Source: Citricoccus muralis (GTDB taxonomy: Bacteria > Actinomycetota > Actinomycetes > Actinomycetales > Micrococcaceae). From it: DNA of 64,000 nucleotides. The stretch lies in the NCBI RefSeq assembly GCF_029637705.1, contig NZ_CP121252.1, positions 1,178,001 through 1,242,000 of the forward strand. Direction: 5' to 3'. The translations under genes and the position numbers were made by a program. This document shows, in pieces, positions 1-7,891 of this stretch (within the stretch, counting starts at the first letter, position 1; each line of letters begins with the position of its first letter). The notes beneath the pieces were generated by a model. That model worked only from the letters and a program-made list of their open reading frames with translations. It was not told the DNA's origin and did no database searches.

Positions 1-2
1 TC

Positions 3-203
3 CGGCAGGTCCTCGACATCCGCGACCACGGCCAAGCTCCCTGCGATCACGTACGCGACCTGCTCGACGCACGCCTGACCGACATTGACCTGAAACTCAG
101 ACAGCTCCACGACCTGCGCGACACCCTCGCCGGGCTACGCGACCAGGCCGAGCACGTTGAGCCCGACACGTGCAGCTCCGACCAGGTCTGCCGGTACCTG
201 TAG
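3..203 (+). CDS. MerR-family heavy-metal regulator, C-terminal part (5' end outside window)
   Basis: The window opens inside an open frame that stops at 201-203. The 66 visible residues form the dimerisation helix and metal-binding tail of a MerR-type regulator. A Cys follows a PCDHV motif near the start of the long helix, and two more Cys sit in the tail (DTCSSDQVC). This spacing of three Cys is typical of metal-sensing MerR proteins (mercury, zinc or copper types), which twist the promoter spacer when metal is bound. The DNA-binding half is missing, so the inducer cannot be named. Its position next to an arsenic island suggests a wider metal-resistance region to the left. The call rests on recognised motifs only. 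Confidence 0.75.
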   Translation, partial: RQVLDIRDHGQAPCDHVRDLLDARLTDIDLKLRQLHDLRDTLAGLRDQAEHVEPDTCSSDQVCRYL

Positions 204-291
204 CCAAGCCCGACGCCGCACGGACACGCCATCGAGGGGTGGTGGTCGACCGAGCCCCAGCCGCACAGCTGGAACGTTCCGCCTCGACCTA

Positions 292-309
292 CTGACACGA
301 AAGTGTCAG
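292..309. repeat. Perfect 7-bp inverted repeat with GAAA loop
   Basis: CTGACAC and GTGTCAG flank GAAA. No T-run follows, so this is not a classical terminator. It could be a recombination sub-site, an operator, or an RNA hairpin capped by a GNRA-type tetraloop. Its function is unknown. Confidence 0.4.
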
Positions 310-514
310 CGGCGCAGTGGGCATCGGAACTGCGCCCGAGGGACTCACAGCACGTATCGATCCGGGTGGGTCGACAGGGGTGAGGGTCGCCAACCCCGGT
401 AGTCGTATGGGGATCCTCTTGCGGGACATTGTTCTCACTCCCAGCAAGCCTTGCCTGCGGGAGCGGAGACCGCCGCGGAGCGCCTGACGAACCCCGCCAT
501 TTAGCTCACAAAGT

Positions 515-541
515 CACAGATCAGTGGAAATATGATCTGTG
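515..541. promoter_or_regulatory. Inverted repeat upstream of serine recombinase (operator or res sub-site candidate)
   Basis: CACAGATCA at 515-523 and TGATCTGTG at 533-541 are perfect inverted arms around a 9-base spacer. They lie 40 bases before the recombinase start. Serine resolvases bind inverted-repeat sub-sites of about this size and often repress their own gene, so a res sub-site or operator is plausible. A possible -10 (TATAAG) follows at about 559. Confidence 0.45.
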
Positions 542-580
542 TGTCACGTAAACGAAGGTATAAGTGATGGAGGTTTGGCG

Positions 581-1192
581 ATGCTGGTCGGATACATCCG
601 AGTGTCGAAAGCCGACGGATCTCAAACCACGGATCTGCAACGGGATGCACTCACCGCCGCCGGCGTCGGCCCCGAACAGTTCTATGAAGACAAAGCCTCC
701 GGTAAGAAGGACGACCGTCCGGAGCTCTTGGCTTGCCTGAAAGCTCTCCGGTCCGGTGACACCCTGATCGTGTGGAAACTCGACAGGCTCGGCCGAGACC
801 TGCGCCACCTGGTCAACATCGTCCACGACCTCACCGACCGCGACATCGGGCTTAAAGTACTCACCGGACAAGGAGCAGCCATCGACACCACCACCGCTTC
901 CGGAAAATTGGTGTTCGGCATCTTCGCTGCGCTGGCGGAGTTCGAACGAGAGCTCATCTCCGAGCGCACCAAGGCTGGGCTGACCTCAGCTCGTGCTCGT
1001 GGGCGGAAGGGCGGCCGGCCCTTCAAGATGACGCCGGCGAAAGTCCGATTGGCGATGGCTTCAATGGGCCAGCCGGGCACTCACGTCGGAGACCTATGCA
1101 AGGAACTCGGGGTCACGCGGCAGACCCTGTATCGCCACGTCTCTCCCACTGGTGAACTTCGGTCCGCCGGAAGCAAGCTACTGCAGCGGTGA
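581..1192 (+). CDS. Serine recombinase (resolvase/invertase family)
   Basis: The 203-residue protein has the small-serine-recombinase layout. The N-terminal catalytic domain starts GYIRVSKADGSQ, with the nucleophilic Ser in the RVS motif. A KLDRLGRDL motif follows, then the long helix GIFAALAEFERELISERT, then a C-terminal helix-turn-helix (LCKELGVTRQTLYRHV). The length matches Tn3-type resolvases and DNA invertases. An upstream in-frame start exists at 539, but ATG 581 is preceded by GGAGG at a good distance and begins exactly at the conserved domain. It sits at the left edge of the arsenic island and probably belonged to the transposon that brought it. Whether it resolves cointegrates or inverts DNA cannot be told. 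Confidence 0.88.
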   Translation: MLVGYIRVSKADGSQTTDLQRDALTAAGVGPEQFYEDKASGKKDDRPELLACLKALRSGDTLIVWKLDRLGRDLRHLVNIVHDLTDRDIGLKVLTGQGAAIDTTTASGKLVFGIFAALAEFERELISERTKAGLTSARARGRKGGRPFKMTPAKVRLAMASMGQPGTHVGDLCKELGVTRQTLYRHVSPTGELRSAGSKLLQR

Positions 1193-1279
1193 CTGGCCGC
1201 CTCTAGGTTCCCCCGCGCTCCAGGTCGAAGGCGTTATGAGAGCCGGTAGGTTGCTGTGGCAATCGGTTGAGGAAATTTC

Positions 1280-2332
1280 TCAGACGAGTTTGGAGCGGAT
1301 GTCATTGGCGGTAGCTTTCGCTGTTGCTCCGACGCCGATGAGGGTGGCTGACCCTGGCCCGGTCCAGTCGCCGTAGCCGACGAGATAAAGGCCCGGGATA
1401 CGTGTGGAAGCGGTCCCGTTCAGATCGATTGTTCCGTCGGATTCCCGGAGGTCGAGACGGCGTAGATGGCGCAACGCTGGACGGAAGCCGGTGCACCACA
1501 CCACGGCCTCAATACAATGCGTTCTTCCGTTGGGCCAAACCACGCCGCCGGGACTGAAGTGCTCAAACATCGGTTGAGCGGTCAGCAACCCAGCATCACG
1601 TGCCCGCCTGACAGGTGGGACAGCGACGATGTCGCCCAGATCGCTTACCCCGCCGGGATCGGGCTGGCCTGTTGCTCTCGCGCGCACCTGCTGGCTTGCC
1701 ACTCGGAACAATTCGCGCCCGTCGACGTCATCGGGCAGGTAGCGAGGCTCTCCGCGTAGACACCAGGTCACCTCGGCGCTGCCAACGAGGTCCGCTGCGA
1801 TCTGAGCGCCGGAATTCGCCCCACCGACGACGAGCACGGAAGAGTTCTCGAACTGTTCTGGGCCGCGGTACCAGGCGCTGTGCACCTGGACTCCCTGGAA
1901 CGTTGACTGCCCCGGCATGGACGGCCAGAACGGTTGAGACCAAGTGCCCGTCGTGTTCACGACGATGCGTGCCAGCCAGTCTTCGTAGTGCGTAGCTACG
2001 CGGAACCCCTCGGGCCCATGCTCGACGTGGTCGACCTGGATCGGCCGCCGCACGGGCAGTCGGTAGCGCTCCTCGTAGTCAGCGAGGTAGTCAATCACAT
2101 GAGACGCGTCGGGGTTGGCGCGCGGCGACGCGGGCATCGGACGGCCCGGTAGCGATGAGTACTGTGCTGGTGAGAACAGGCGCAACGATGGCCAGGTGCT
2201 CTGCCATGCGCCCCCTGACCTTTCGCGGTCGTCAAGGATCACGAACGACAGGCCGGCACGACGAAGATAGTAACCGATCGCCAGCCCTGCTTGTCCGCCC
2301 CCGATGACTACGACATCGACGCGCTCAGTCAC
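1280..2332 (-). CDS. arsO: Flavin-dependent monooxygenase, ArsO-like
   Basis: This 350-residue protein has a GGGQAGLAIGYYL dinucleotide-binding loop for FAD at the N-terminus and a second VVGGANSGAQIAAD loop for NAD(P)H near residue 168. The C-terminal WCTGFRP and LYLVGYGDWTG segments are typical of small bacterial flavoprotein monooxygenases of the ArsO/CzcO type. ArsO-like genes are common next to arsR and acr3 in actinobacterial arsenic operons, but their substrate is not firmly established. The start ATG at 2332 lies 22 bases after the arsR stop, so the two form a leftward operon. The role in arsenic handling is inferred from context. Confidence 0.8.
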   Translation of the reverse strand: MTERVDVVVIGGGQAGLAIGYYLRRAGLSFVILDDRERSGGAWQSTWPSLRLFSPAQYSSLPGRPMPASPRANPDASHVIDYLADYEERYRLPVRRPIQVDHVEHGPEGFRVATHYEDWLARIVVNTTGTWSQPFWPSMPGQSTFQGVQVHSAWYRGPEQFENSSVLVVGGANSGAQIAADLVGSAEVTWCLRGEPRYLPDDVDGRELFRVASQQVRARATGQPDPGGVSDLGDIVAVPPVRRARDAGLLTAQPMFEHFSPGGVVWPNGRTHCIEAVVWCTGFRPALRHLRRLDLRESDGTIDLNGTASTRIPGLYLVGYGDWTGPGSATLIGVGATAKATANDIRSKLV

Positions 2333-2354
2333 TCTCGGTCCGCCCCCGTAGCGG

Positions 2355-2711
2355 TCAGTCCAGCGACAAGAATTGACGCAGCTCTGCGAATGCTTCGCGC
2401 ACGACGGTGTAATGGGCCCATTTCCCGCGCTGCTCTCGGGTCAGGAGGCCTGCTTCGACGAGTTTCTTGAGGTGGTGGCTGATCGTGGGCTGGCTGATGT
2501 CGAGGACGTCGATCAGGTCGCAGGCGCACACTGCGTCGCAGCCTTGGGCCGCCACATGCGACAAGACGCGCAATCGCGTCGGATCGGACAGCGCCTTGAG
2601 CTTCTTCGCCATCCGGTCGGCATCTGAGACCCCTAGCGGGGACGCGTCCAACGCACAGCATTCGGTCGCGGCTCCGAGACGCAGCTCACTGGTTTCCACT
2701 GAAGTACTCAT
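2355..2711 (-). CDS. arsR: ArsR-family As(III)-responsive repressor
   Basis: The 118-residue winged-helix protein has the ArsR recognition helix (DISQPTISHHLKKLVEAGLL). A Cys pair lies near the N-terminus (ECC, residues 18-19), with more Cys at 58, 62 and 64 (GCDAVCAC). An N-terminal Cys pair plus a Cys near residue 55-60 is the arsenite site described for the Corynebacterium glutamicum ArsR type; the CxC pair resembles the classical site. Having both is notable. A longer frame begins at 2726, but ATG 2711 (MSTSVET) is chosen by similarity of length; no strong Shine-Dalgarno decides it. It is divergent from the efflux gene, which suits control of both directions from one operator. Confidence 0.9.
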   Translation of the reverse strand: MSTSVETSELRLGAATECCALDASPLGVSDADRMAKKLKALSDPTRLRVLSHVAAQGCDAVCACDLIDVLDISQPTISHHLKKLVEAGLLTREQRGKWAHYTVVREAFAELRQFLSLD

Positions 2712-2794
2712 CACACCATCATACATTGACGCTCATCGATGCATGCGCTTAGTCTGTTCCATAGACATCCATCGATACAAGGAGCTTAGTGCCG
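2712..2794. promoter_or_regulatory. Divergent arsR / acr3 promoter-operator region
   Basis: This short gap separates the divergent regulator and pump genes. It carries two copies of CATCGAT (2734-2740 and 2770-2776), with AT-richer sequence between them. Repressor half-sites overlapping both promoters would be expected here. Assigning CATCGAT as the operator is inference. Confidence 0.5.
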
Positions 2795-3913
2795 ATGAGC
2801 ACCACTGCAACAACGGCTGCGCAGAACGCGGTGCCGGTGGCGAAGGAGATGTCCTTCCTGGACCGGTGGCTGGCGGTGTGGATCCTGATTGCGATGGCCG
2901 TGGGTCTGCTGCTGGGGCGCTTCGTGCCCGGGCTCGACACGGCCTTGGACTCTGTGAAGGTCGGTGGGATCTCCGTGCCGATCGCGATCGGTCTGCTGGT
3001 CATGATGTATCCGGTGCTGGCGAAGGTCCGCTACGACGAGATGCACCGGGTGACCGGGGACCGGAAGCTGCTGGCTCTGTCGCTGTTCCTCAACTGGGTC
3101 GTCGGTCCGGCCTTCATGTTCACGCTCGCCTGGGTCTTCCTGCCCGACCTGCCGGAGTTCCGCACCGGACTGATCATCGTCGGCCTGGCCCGCTGCATCG
3201 CCATGGTCTTCATCTGGAACGACCTCGCCTGCGGCGACAGAGAGGCTGCCGCGGTGCTGGTTGCCATCAATTCCGTCTTCCAGGTTGTGGCCTTCGGTGC
3301 GCTGGGCTGGTTCTATCTGCAGGTGCTGCCGTCCTGGCTGGGACTGGAGACGACTTCGGCGCAGTTCTCCGTGTGGGCGATCGTGGCATCGGTGCTCGTC
3401 TTCCTCGGCATCCCGCTGCTGGCGGGCTTCCTCACCCGCGTATTCGGGGAGAGAGCCAAGGGCCGGGAGTGGTATGAGGAGACGTTCCTGCCGAAGATCG
3501 GCCCCTGGGCACTCTATGGGCTGCTGTTCACGATCGTGCTGCTGTTCGCGATGCAGGGTGAGGCGATCACATCGCAGCCTCTGGACGTGGCGCGGATGGC
3601 GGTGCCGTTGCTGCTGTACTTCGTGCTCATGTTTGCAATCAGCCTGTTCGCGTCGAAAGCGGTGGGGCTGAACTACGCGAAGTCGACCAGCGTGGCCTTC
3701 ACCGCCTCGGGAAACAACTTCGAACTGGCCATCGCCGTGTCGATCGGCACCTTCGGTATCACCTCGGGCCAGGCGTTGGCGGGAGTCGTCGGCCCGTTGA
3801 TCGAGGTCCCCGTCCTCGTCGGCCTCGTCTACGTCGCTCTCTGGCTTGGGCCCAAGCTTTTTCGCAACGACCCGACCGTCCCGAACCGTGCAGTCGCGGG
3901 GGTGCGATCATGA
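2795..3913 (+). CDS. acr3: Acr3-family arsenite efflux permease
   Basis: This is a roughly 370-residue hydrophobic protein with about ten membrane segments. It carries the Acr3 signature around [19 protein letters not shown], whose Cys is the residue known to be essential in characterised Acr3 proteins, and a [13 protein letters not shown] segment in the second half. Acr3 exports arsenite from the cytoplasm using the proton motive force. GTG 2789 is also possible. ATG 2795 is preferred because AAGGAG at 2779-2784 sits about ten bases before it and only four before the GTG. It is the first gene of the rightward ars operon and overlaps the next gene by ATGA. Confidence 0.93.
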   Translation: MSTTATTAAQNAVPVAKEMSFLDRWLAVWILIAMAVGLLLGRFVPGLDTALDSVKVGGISVPIAIGLLVMMYPVLAKVRYDEMHRVTGDRKLLALSLFLNWVVGPAFMFTLAWVFLPDLPEFRTGLIIVGLARCIAMVFIWNDLACGDREAAAVLVAINSVFQVVAFGALGWFYLQVLPSWLGLETTSAQFSVWAIVASVLVFLGIPLLAGFLTRVFGERAKGREWYEETFLPKIGPWALYGLLFTIVLLFAMQGEAITSQPLDVARMAVPLLLYFVLMFAISLFASKAVGLNYAKSTSVAFTASGNNFELAIAVSIGTFGITSGQALAGVVGPLIEVPVLVGLVYVALWLGPKLFRNDPTVPNRAVAGVRS

Positions 3914-4329
3914 CCGGCAAGCCCAGCGTGCTGTTCGTCTGCGTCAAGAACGGCGGCAAGTCGCAGATGGCCGCGGCCCTGCTGCGCCACCGCGCTGGCG
4001 ACACGGTTGAGGTCCACTCGGCAGGCACCGCGCCGGGCGGCTCTCTCAACAGCCTCTCCGCAGAAGCGGTCGCCGAAGCAGGAGCCGATATGGCGGATGA
4101 GCAGCCCAAACCGATTGACCCGGAGCTGCTGCGCCGCGTCGATCGAGTCGTCGTGCTCGGCCAGGAGGCCCACGTGGAGCCCGTCGCGGGCATGACGGCC
4201 ACCATCGAGACGTGGACGACCGATGAGCCCTCCGAGCGCGGCATCGAAGGACTTGAGCGGATGCGCCTGGTCTGTGGCGACATCGACGCCCGCGTCCGTG
4301 CCCTGCACGCCGAACTCCTCCCCCGCTGA
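3910..4329 (+). CDS. arsC: Arsenate reductase, low-molecular-weight phosphatase fold, variant P-loop
   Basis: The 139-residue protein has the LMW tyrosine-phosphatase fold used by mycothiol- and thioredoxin-coupled arsenate reductases. The catalytic Cys11 starts the loop C-V-K-N-G-G-K-S. The usual Arg of the CX5R loop is Lys17, unlike the other two ArsC proteins of this cluster, and the product also lacks their GCGDACP segment. Such KNGGKSQ proteins are known in actinobacterial ars operons. Translation is coupled to acr3 by a 4-base overlap. Whether it uses mycothiol or another thiol cannot be read from sequence. Confidence 0.85.
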   Translation: MTGKPSVLFVCVKNGGKSQMAAALLRHRAGDTVEVHSAGTAPGGSLNSLSAEAVAEAGADMADEQPKPIDPELLRRVDRVVVLGQEAHVEPVAGMTATIETWTTDEPSERGIEGLERMRLVCGDIDARVRALHAELLPR

Positions 4330-4356
4330 CCCCACCCCCTGATTGGAAGACACCCC

Positions 4357-4782
4357 ATGACTTCTGCACCCAAGCCCAGCGTCCTCTTCGTCTGTGTCCA
4401 CAACGCCGGCCGCTCCCAGATAGCGGCGGGTTACCTCACCGCTTTGGCCGGTGACCGGATCGAGGTCCGCTCGGCCGGCTCCGAACCTGCCGACCAGATC
4501 AACCCGGTCGCCGTGGAGGCAATGGCCGAAGAAGACATCGACATCACCGCAGCGTCCCCGAAGGTGCTGACCACCGAGGCGGTGCAGGCCTCCGATGTCG
4601 TGATCACCATGGGCTGCGGCGACGCCTGCCCGATCTTCCCCGGCAAGCGCTACGAGGACTGGGAACTGACCGACCCGGCAGGCAAGGGCATCGACGACGT
4701 CCGCGTGGTCCGCGACGACATCAAGTCCCGTATCCAGCAGCTGATCAGCGAACTGATTCCGACACCGACCGCATCGAACTGA
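4357..4782 (+). CDS. arsC: Arsenate-mycothiol transferase / arsenate reductase
   Basis: This canonical ArsC of 141 residues has a P-loop C-V-H-N-A-G-R-S at Cys13-Arg19. The downstream block VITMGCGDACPIFPGKRYEDW is seen in actinobacterial arsenate-mycothiol transferases. These enzymes form an arseno-mycothiol adduct that mycoredoxin or a second thiol then reduces to arsenite for Acr3. A 27-base gap separates it from the previous arsC, and ATG 4357 matches the usual family start. It lies in the same operon as the efflux pump and thioredoxin reductase, which fits thiol-driven reduction. Confidence 0.93.
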   Translation: MTSAPKPSVLFVCVHNAGRSQIAAGYLTALAGDRIEVRSAGSEPADQINPVAVEAMAEEDIDITAASPKVLTTEAVQASDVVITMGCGDACPIFPGKRYEDWELTDPAGKGIDDVRVVRDDIKSRIQQLISELIPTPTASN

Positions 4783-4794
4783 GACGACGACACG

Positions 4795-5784
4795 ATGACG
4801 AACTCACCTCTCGACACGACCGATGAGCTGATCATCATTGGTTCCGGTCCCGCCGGTTATACCGCTGCCATCTATGCCGCCCGTGCGGGATTGTCCCCGC
4901 GCGTGATCGCCGGGTCTGTCACACACGGTGGTGCTCTCATGAATACCACTGACGTGGAGAACTTCCCCGGCTTCCCCGGCGGCATTCAGGGCCCGGACTT
5001 GATGATGGGTCTGAGCGCGCAGGCCAGCAGATTCGGTGCCCGCATCGAATACGACGACGTCACCGCCGTGGAACTCACCGGGACTCTGAAAGAGGTCACC
5101 ACCCTGGCAGGGGCGACGTACCGCGCACCTGCGGTGATCGTGGCGACCGGTTCGGCGTACAAGGAACTTGGTCTGCCCGAAGAGAAGCGACTCACCGGGC
5201 ACGGCGTGTCCTGGTGTGCCACCTGTGACGGGTTCTTCTTCCGCGACCAGCACCTCGTGGTCGTCGGTGGTGGGGACTCCGCGATGGAAGAAGCTCTCTT
5301 CCTCACCCGCTTCGCCCAGACAGTGACCATCGTGGTCCGCCGAGACACCCTGCGCGCCTCGAAGATCATGGCCGAGCGGGCCCGGGAGAACGAGAAGATC
5401 CGCTTCGTCTACAACAGCCACATCACCACCATCCACGGCGAAGACAAGGTCACCGGAGTATCCCTGATGGACTCCGTGTCTGGGCAGACCACCTATCTCG
5501 ACGCCACCGGGGTGTTCGTCGCCATCGGACACCTGCCCCGCACCGAACTCCTCCGCGGCCAGCTGGATCTGGACCCGGACGGATACATCCTCGTCGACGC
5601 TCCGACCACCCACACCAACCTGCCCGGCGTCTTCGCCTGCGGCGACGCGGTCGATCACCGCTACCGCCAAGCCATCACCGCAGCCGGCACCGGCTGCTCA
5701 GCGGCGCTGGACGCCGAGCGCTACCTCGCCACTATCGCACCACCGGCCCTCACCCCCGTCCTTCAGGAGATCAGCCATGCGTGA
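4795..5784 (+). CDS. trxB: Thioredoxin reductase (ars operon copy)
   Basis: The 329-residue pyridine-nucleotide disulphide oxidoreductase has an FAD-binding loop [19 protein letters not shown] at about residues 14-32. The redox-active CATC pair is at Cys141/Cys144, followed by the NADPH loop [12 protein letters not shown]. The C-terminal [23 protein letters not shown] binds FAD. It reduces thioredoxin or a similar small protein with NADPH. Its place between arsC genes suggests it regenerates the reductant for arsenate reduction, as ArsT-type reductases do. The next gene starts 8 bases inside its 3' end, indicating one transcript. Confidence 0.92.
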   Translation: MTNSPLDTTDELIIIGSGPAGYTAAIYAARAGLSPRVIAGSVTHGGALMNTTDVENFPGFPGGIQGPDLMMGLSAQASRFGARIEYDDVTAVELTGTLKEVTTLAGATYRAPAVIVATGSAYKELGLPEEKRLTGHGVSWCATCDGFFFRDQHLVVVGGGDSAMEEALFLTRFAQTVTIVVRRDTLRASKIMAERARENEKIRFVYNSHITTIHGEDKVTGVSLMDSVSGQTTYLDATGVFVAIGHLPRTELLRGQLDLDPDGYILVDAPTTHTNLPGVFACGDAVDHRYRQAITAAGTGCSAALDAERYLATIAPPALTPVLQEISHA

Positions 5785-7120
5785 CCTCGCGAGTGCCCAC
5801 CAGGATCTGCCCGTCGTCATCATCGGTGCCGGTCCCGTCGGACTGGCCGCCGCCGCCCATGTCCGCGAACGAGGCCTCACCCCTGTGGTCCTCGAAGCCG
5901 GAGACACCGTGGCTGCAGCAATCCGCACATGGGGGCACACCCGACTGTTCTCGCCGTGGCGCTACAACATTGATGAAGCCGCCAGGCGCTTATTGGAGCC
6001 CAACGGGTGGCAGGAGCCAGACCTCGACGCCCTGCCCACCGGCCACGAACTCGTCGACGACTACCTGACCCCGCTGTCAGCAGCACTGGGCCACGTCATC
6101 CGCACCAGCACCCGGGTCGTTGCGGTCTCTCGCCAGGGCATCGACAAGACCCGCAGCCAGAACCGCGACAACACGCCGTTCCTCGTCCGCATCGCCCAGA
6201 CAGATGGCTCATACGACGACGTGCAGGCCCGCAGCGTCATCGACGCCTCCGGCACCTGGGAGCAGCCCAATCCGCTGGGACGATCAGGTCTTCCCGCACC
6301 CGGAGAAGCCGAGGCCGCGGCGCGTGGTCTCATCACGCAGCCCCTGCCGGCCGTCACGGATGCCCATCGCGATCGATTCGCCGGCCGTCACATCCTCGTG
6401 ATCGGTGCCGGACATTCGGCAGCGAACACACTGCTCGACCTAGCCGAACTGGCCCAGGACGCCCCGGAGACCCGGATCAGCTGGGCGGTCCGCTCTGCTG
6501 ACGTCACCGGCGTCTACGGCGGAGAAGACCGCGATGAACTCGCCGCACGTGGAGCACTCGGGTCCCGCCTGCGCGCACTCGTCGAATCCGGCGTCATCGA
6601 CGTCCACACGACGTTCACGATCTCCGGCTTCGAAGCTGCCGGTGACCAGCTCCGAGTCCTCGCAACCGGGTCTGCCGGGCCCGAGGAGCTGAGGGTCGAC
6701 CTGCTCGTGCCGGCCACCGGCTTCCGCCCGGACTTGTCGATGCTGGCCGAGCTGCGCCTCGAACTCGATCCCGCAGTGGAGGCTCCCCGCCAGCTTGGAC
6801 CGCTCATCGACCCGGAGTTCCATTCCTGCGGCAGCGTCGAGCCGCACGGCGAGAGCGTCCTGTCCCATCCCGAAGCAGGCTTCTACATCGTGGGTATGAA
6901 GAGCTACGGTCGGGCGCCGACGTTCCTCATGGCCACCGGATACGAGCAGGTCCGCTCCATCGCCGCGGCGATGGCCGGTGACCGTGCCGCCGCGGACGAG
7001 GTGCACCTCAACCTTCCGGAGACCGGTGTGTGCAGCACCGACCTCGGTGGATCCTGTGACGCGCCCGCAGAACCCCAGCTGGTGACGATCGGCGCACCTG
7101 CTGCCGCCTCGTGCTGCTGA
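5777..7120 (+). CDS. FAD/NAD(P)-dependent oxidoreductase with Cys-rich C-terminal tail
   Basis: This 447-residue flavoprotein has an N-terminal FAD loop ([17 protein letters not shown]) and a second nucleotide loop ([19 protein letters not shown], about residue 205). [10 protein letters not shown] lies in the distal part, an arrangement like flavin monooxygenases and ferredoxin-type reductases. The last 40 residues hold four Cys: a CX7C pair, then two terminal residues, Cys-Cys. That resembles thiol pairs used for metal or redox transfer. Start ATG 5777 follows AGGAG and overlaps trxB. Homologues occur beside arsC in actinobacterial ars clusters, but I know of no assigned reaction. Direct action on an arseno-thiol is a guess. 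Confidence 0.75.
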   Translation: MRDLASAHQDLPVVIIGAGPVGLAAAAHVRERGLTPVVLEAGDTVAAAIRTWGHTRLFSPWRYNIDEAARRLLEPNGWQEPDLDALPTGHELVDDYLTPLSAALGHVIRTSTRVVAVSRQGIDKTRSQNRDNTPFLVRIAQTDGSYDDVQARSVIDASGTWEQPNPLGRSGLPAPGEAEAAARGLITQPLPAVTDAHRDRFAGRHILVIGAGHSAANTLLDLAELAQDAPETRISWAVRSADVTGVYGGEDRDELAARGALGSRLRALVESGVIDVHTTFTISGFEAAGDQLRVLATGSAGPEELRVDLLVPATGFRPDLSMLAELRLELDPAVEAPRQLGPLIDPEFHSCGSVEPHGESVLSHPEAGFYIVGMKSYGRAPTFLMATGYEQVRSIAAAMAGDRAAADEVHLNLPETGVCSTDLGGSCDAPAEPQLVTIGAPAAASCC

Positions 7121-7138
7121 GACTGAAAGGACGTGGCC

Positions 7139-7768
7139 ATGACCGCCGAAACCCCGCCCCTCGATACCCGGGTTCTCCAGCGCACAGCTGCTGATCTCTC
7201 GCGCGTCTACGAGGGGACCTTCTCCCCGGAAACAGTTGAGCGATACGTCTTTGAGTCCTACACGACCCTCTCGCGAACAGCGAAGATCCGCACCTACCTC
7301 GCGATCCTCGCTGAACGCTTCGCCACCGACCGTCTGCGAGCTTTGGCCATCGCACAAGGGAAGATCGCGACGACTGTTCCTCAGGTTCTTTTCGTTTGTG
7401 TGCACAACGTCGGCCGGTCGCAGATTGCAGCCGCGCTGCTGTCCCACCTGGCTGGTACCGCCGTAGAAGTCCGTTCTGCCGGCTCACTGCCCGGCTCCGA
7501 AATCCACCCACTTGTCATCGAAGCGCTGGAAAGTCGCGGCATTGATCTTGCCGGAGCCTTCCCGAAACCACTGACCGATGATGTCGTCCGCGCCGCCGAC
7601 TACGTCATCACCATGGGCTGCGGTGACGCCTGCCCCATCTACCCAGGCAAGCGCTACCTCGATTGGGAACTCGCCGACCCCGCCGAAGAAACACCCGAAC
7701 GGGTACACGACATCGTTGACCAGATCGAGGACCACGTCCGCAGCCTGTGGGCCGACATCCAGACGTGA
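7139..7768 (+). CDS. arsC: Arsenate reductase ArsC with N-terminal helical domain
   Basis: The protein has 209 residues. Residues 1-78 form an all-helical domain starting with RVLQRTAADLSRVYEG, known from actinobacterial proteins as a three-helix bundle. Residues 80-209 are a complete ArsC: P-loop C87-V-H-N-V-G-R93-S and VITMGCGDACPIYPGKRYLDW. GTG 7133 is also in frame, but GAAAGGA sits only one base before it and seven before ATG 7139, so ATG is chosen. This is the third ArsC of the operon. The helical domain may mediate DNA, protein or thiol-cofactor contacts; its role is unknown to me. Confidence 0.88.
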   Translation: MTAETPPLDTRVLQRTAADLSRVYEGTFSPETVERYVFESYTTLSRTAKIRTYLAILAERFATDRLRALAIAQGKIATTVPQVLFVCVHNVGRSQIAAALLSHLAGTAVEVRSAGSLPGSEIHPLVIEALESRGIDLAGAFPKPLTDDVVRAADYVITMGCGDACPIYPGKRYLDWELADPAEETPERVHDIVDQIEDHVRSLWADIQT

Positions 7769-7782
7769 GTGCGTGCCTTGCG

Positions 7783-7813
7783 TGAGGAGCCAGCGTGTCT
7801 CGTTGGCTCCTCA
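7783..7813 (+). terminator. Stem-loop after the ars operon
   Basis: Perfect 10-bp arms (TGAGGAGCCA / TGGCTCCTCA) surround an 11-base loop, 15 bases after the arsC stop. No T-run follows, so this would be the tail-less hairpin type seen in high-GC bacteria. It could instead be a processing site that lets the MFS gene be partly co-transcribed. Confidence 0.6.
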
Positions 7814-7891
7814 CCGTTCCACCTGCGCACGACCTGCCCCGACATACTGGAGTCATGAGACCTTTGCCAGGTTCCCCACACAGTCTCGCCC

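Larger units (their letters stand above)
204..580. other. Intergenic stretch between regulator tail and recombinase
   Basis: No convincing gene is visible in these 377 bases. Two inverted repeats stand out: a perfect 7-bp stem with a GAAA loop at 292-309, and a 9-bp arm pair at 515-541 just upstream of the recombinase. The rest looks like unstructured, possibly degenerate DNA. Confidence 0.5.

Noticed and set aside
1-600. Second copy of the tRNA-Asn 3' end as a left attachment site
   Set aside because: I looked for the acceptor/T-arm sequence in the left part of the window and saw none, so the left end of the element is not placed.
2467-3477. 336-codon rightward frame over arsR and acr3
   Set aside because: It overlaps the clear arsR gene antisense and the acr3 gene in another frame; its sequence is low-complexity Arg/Gly/Ala shadow.
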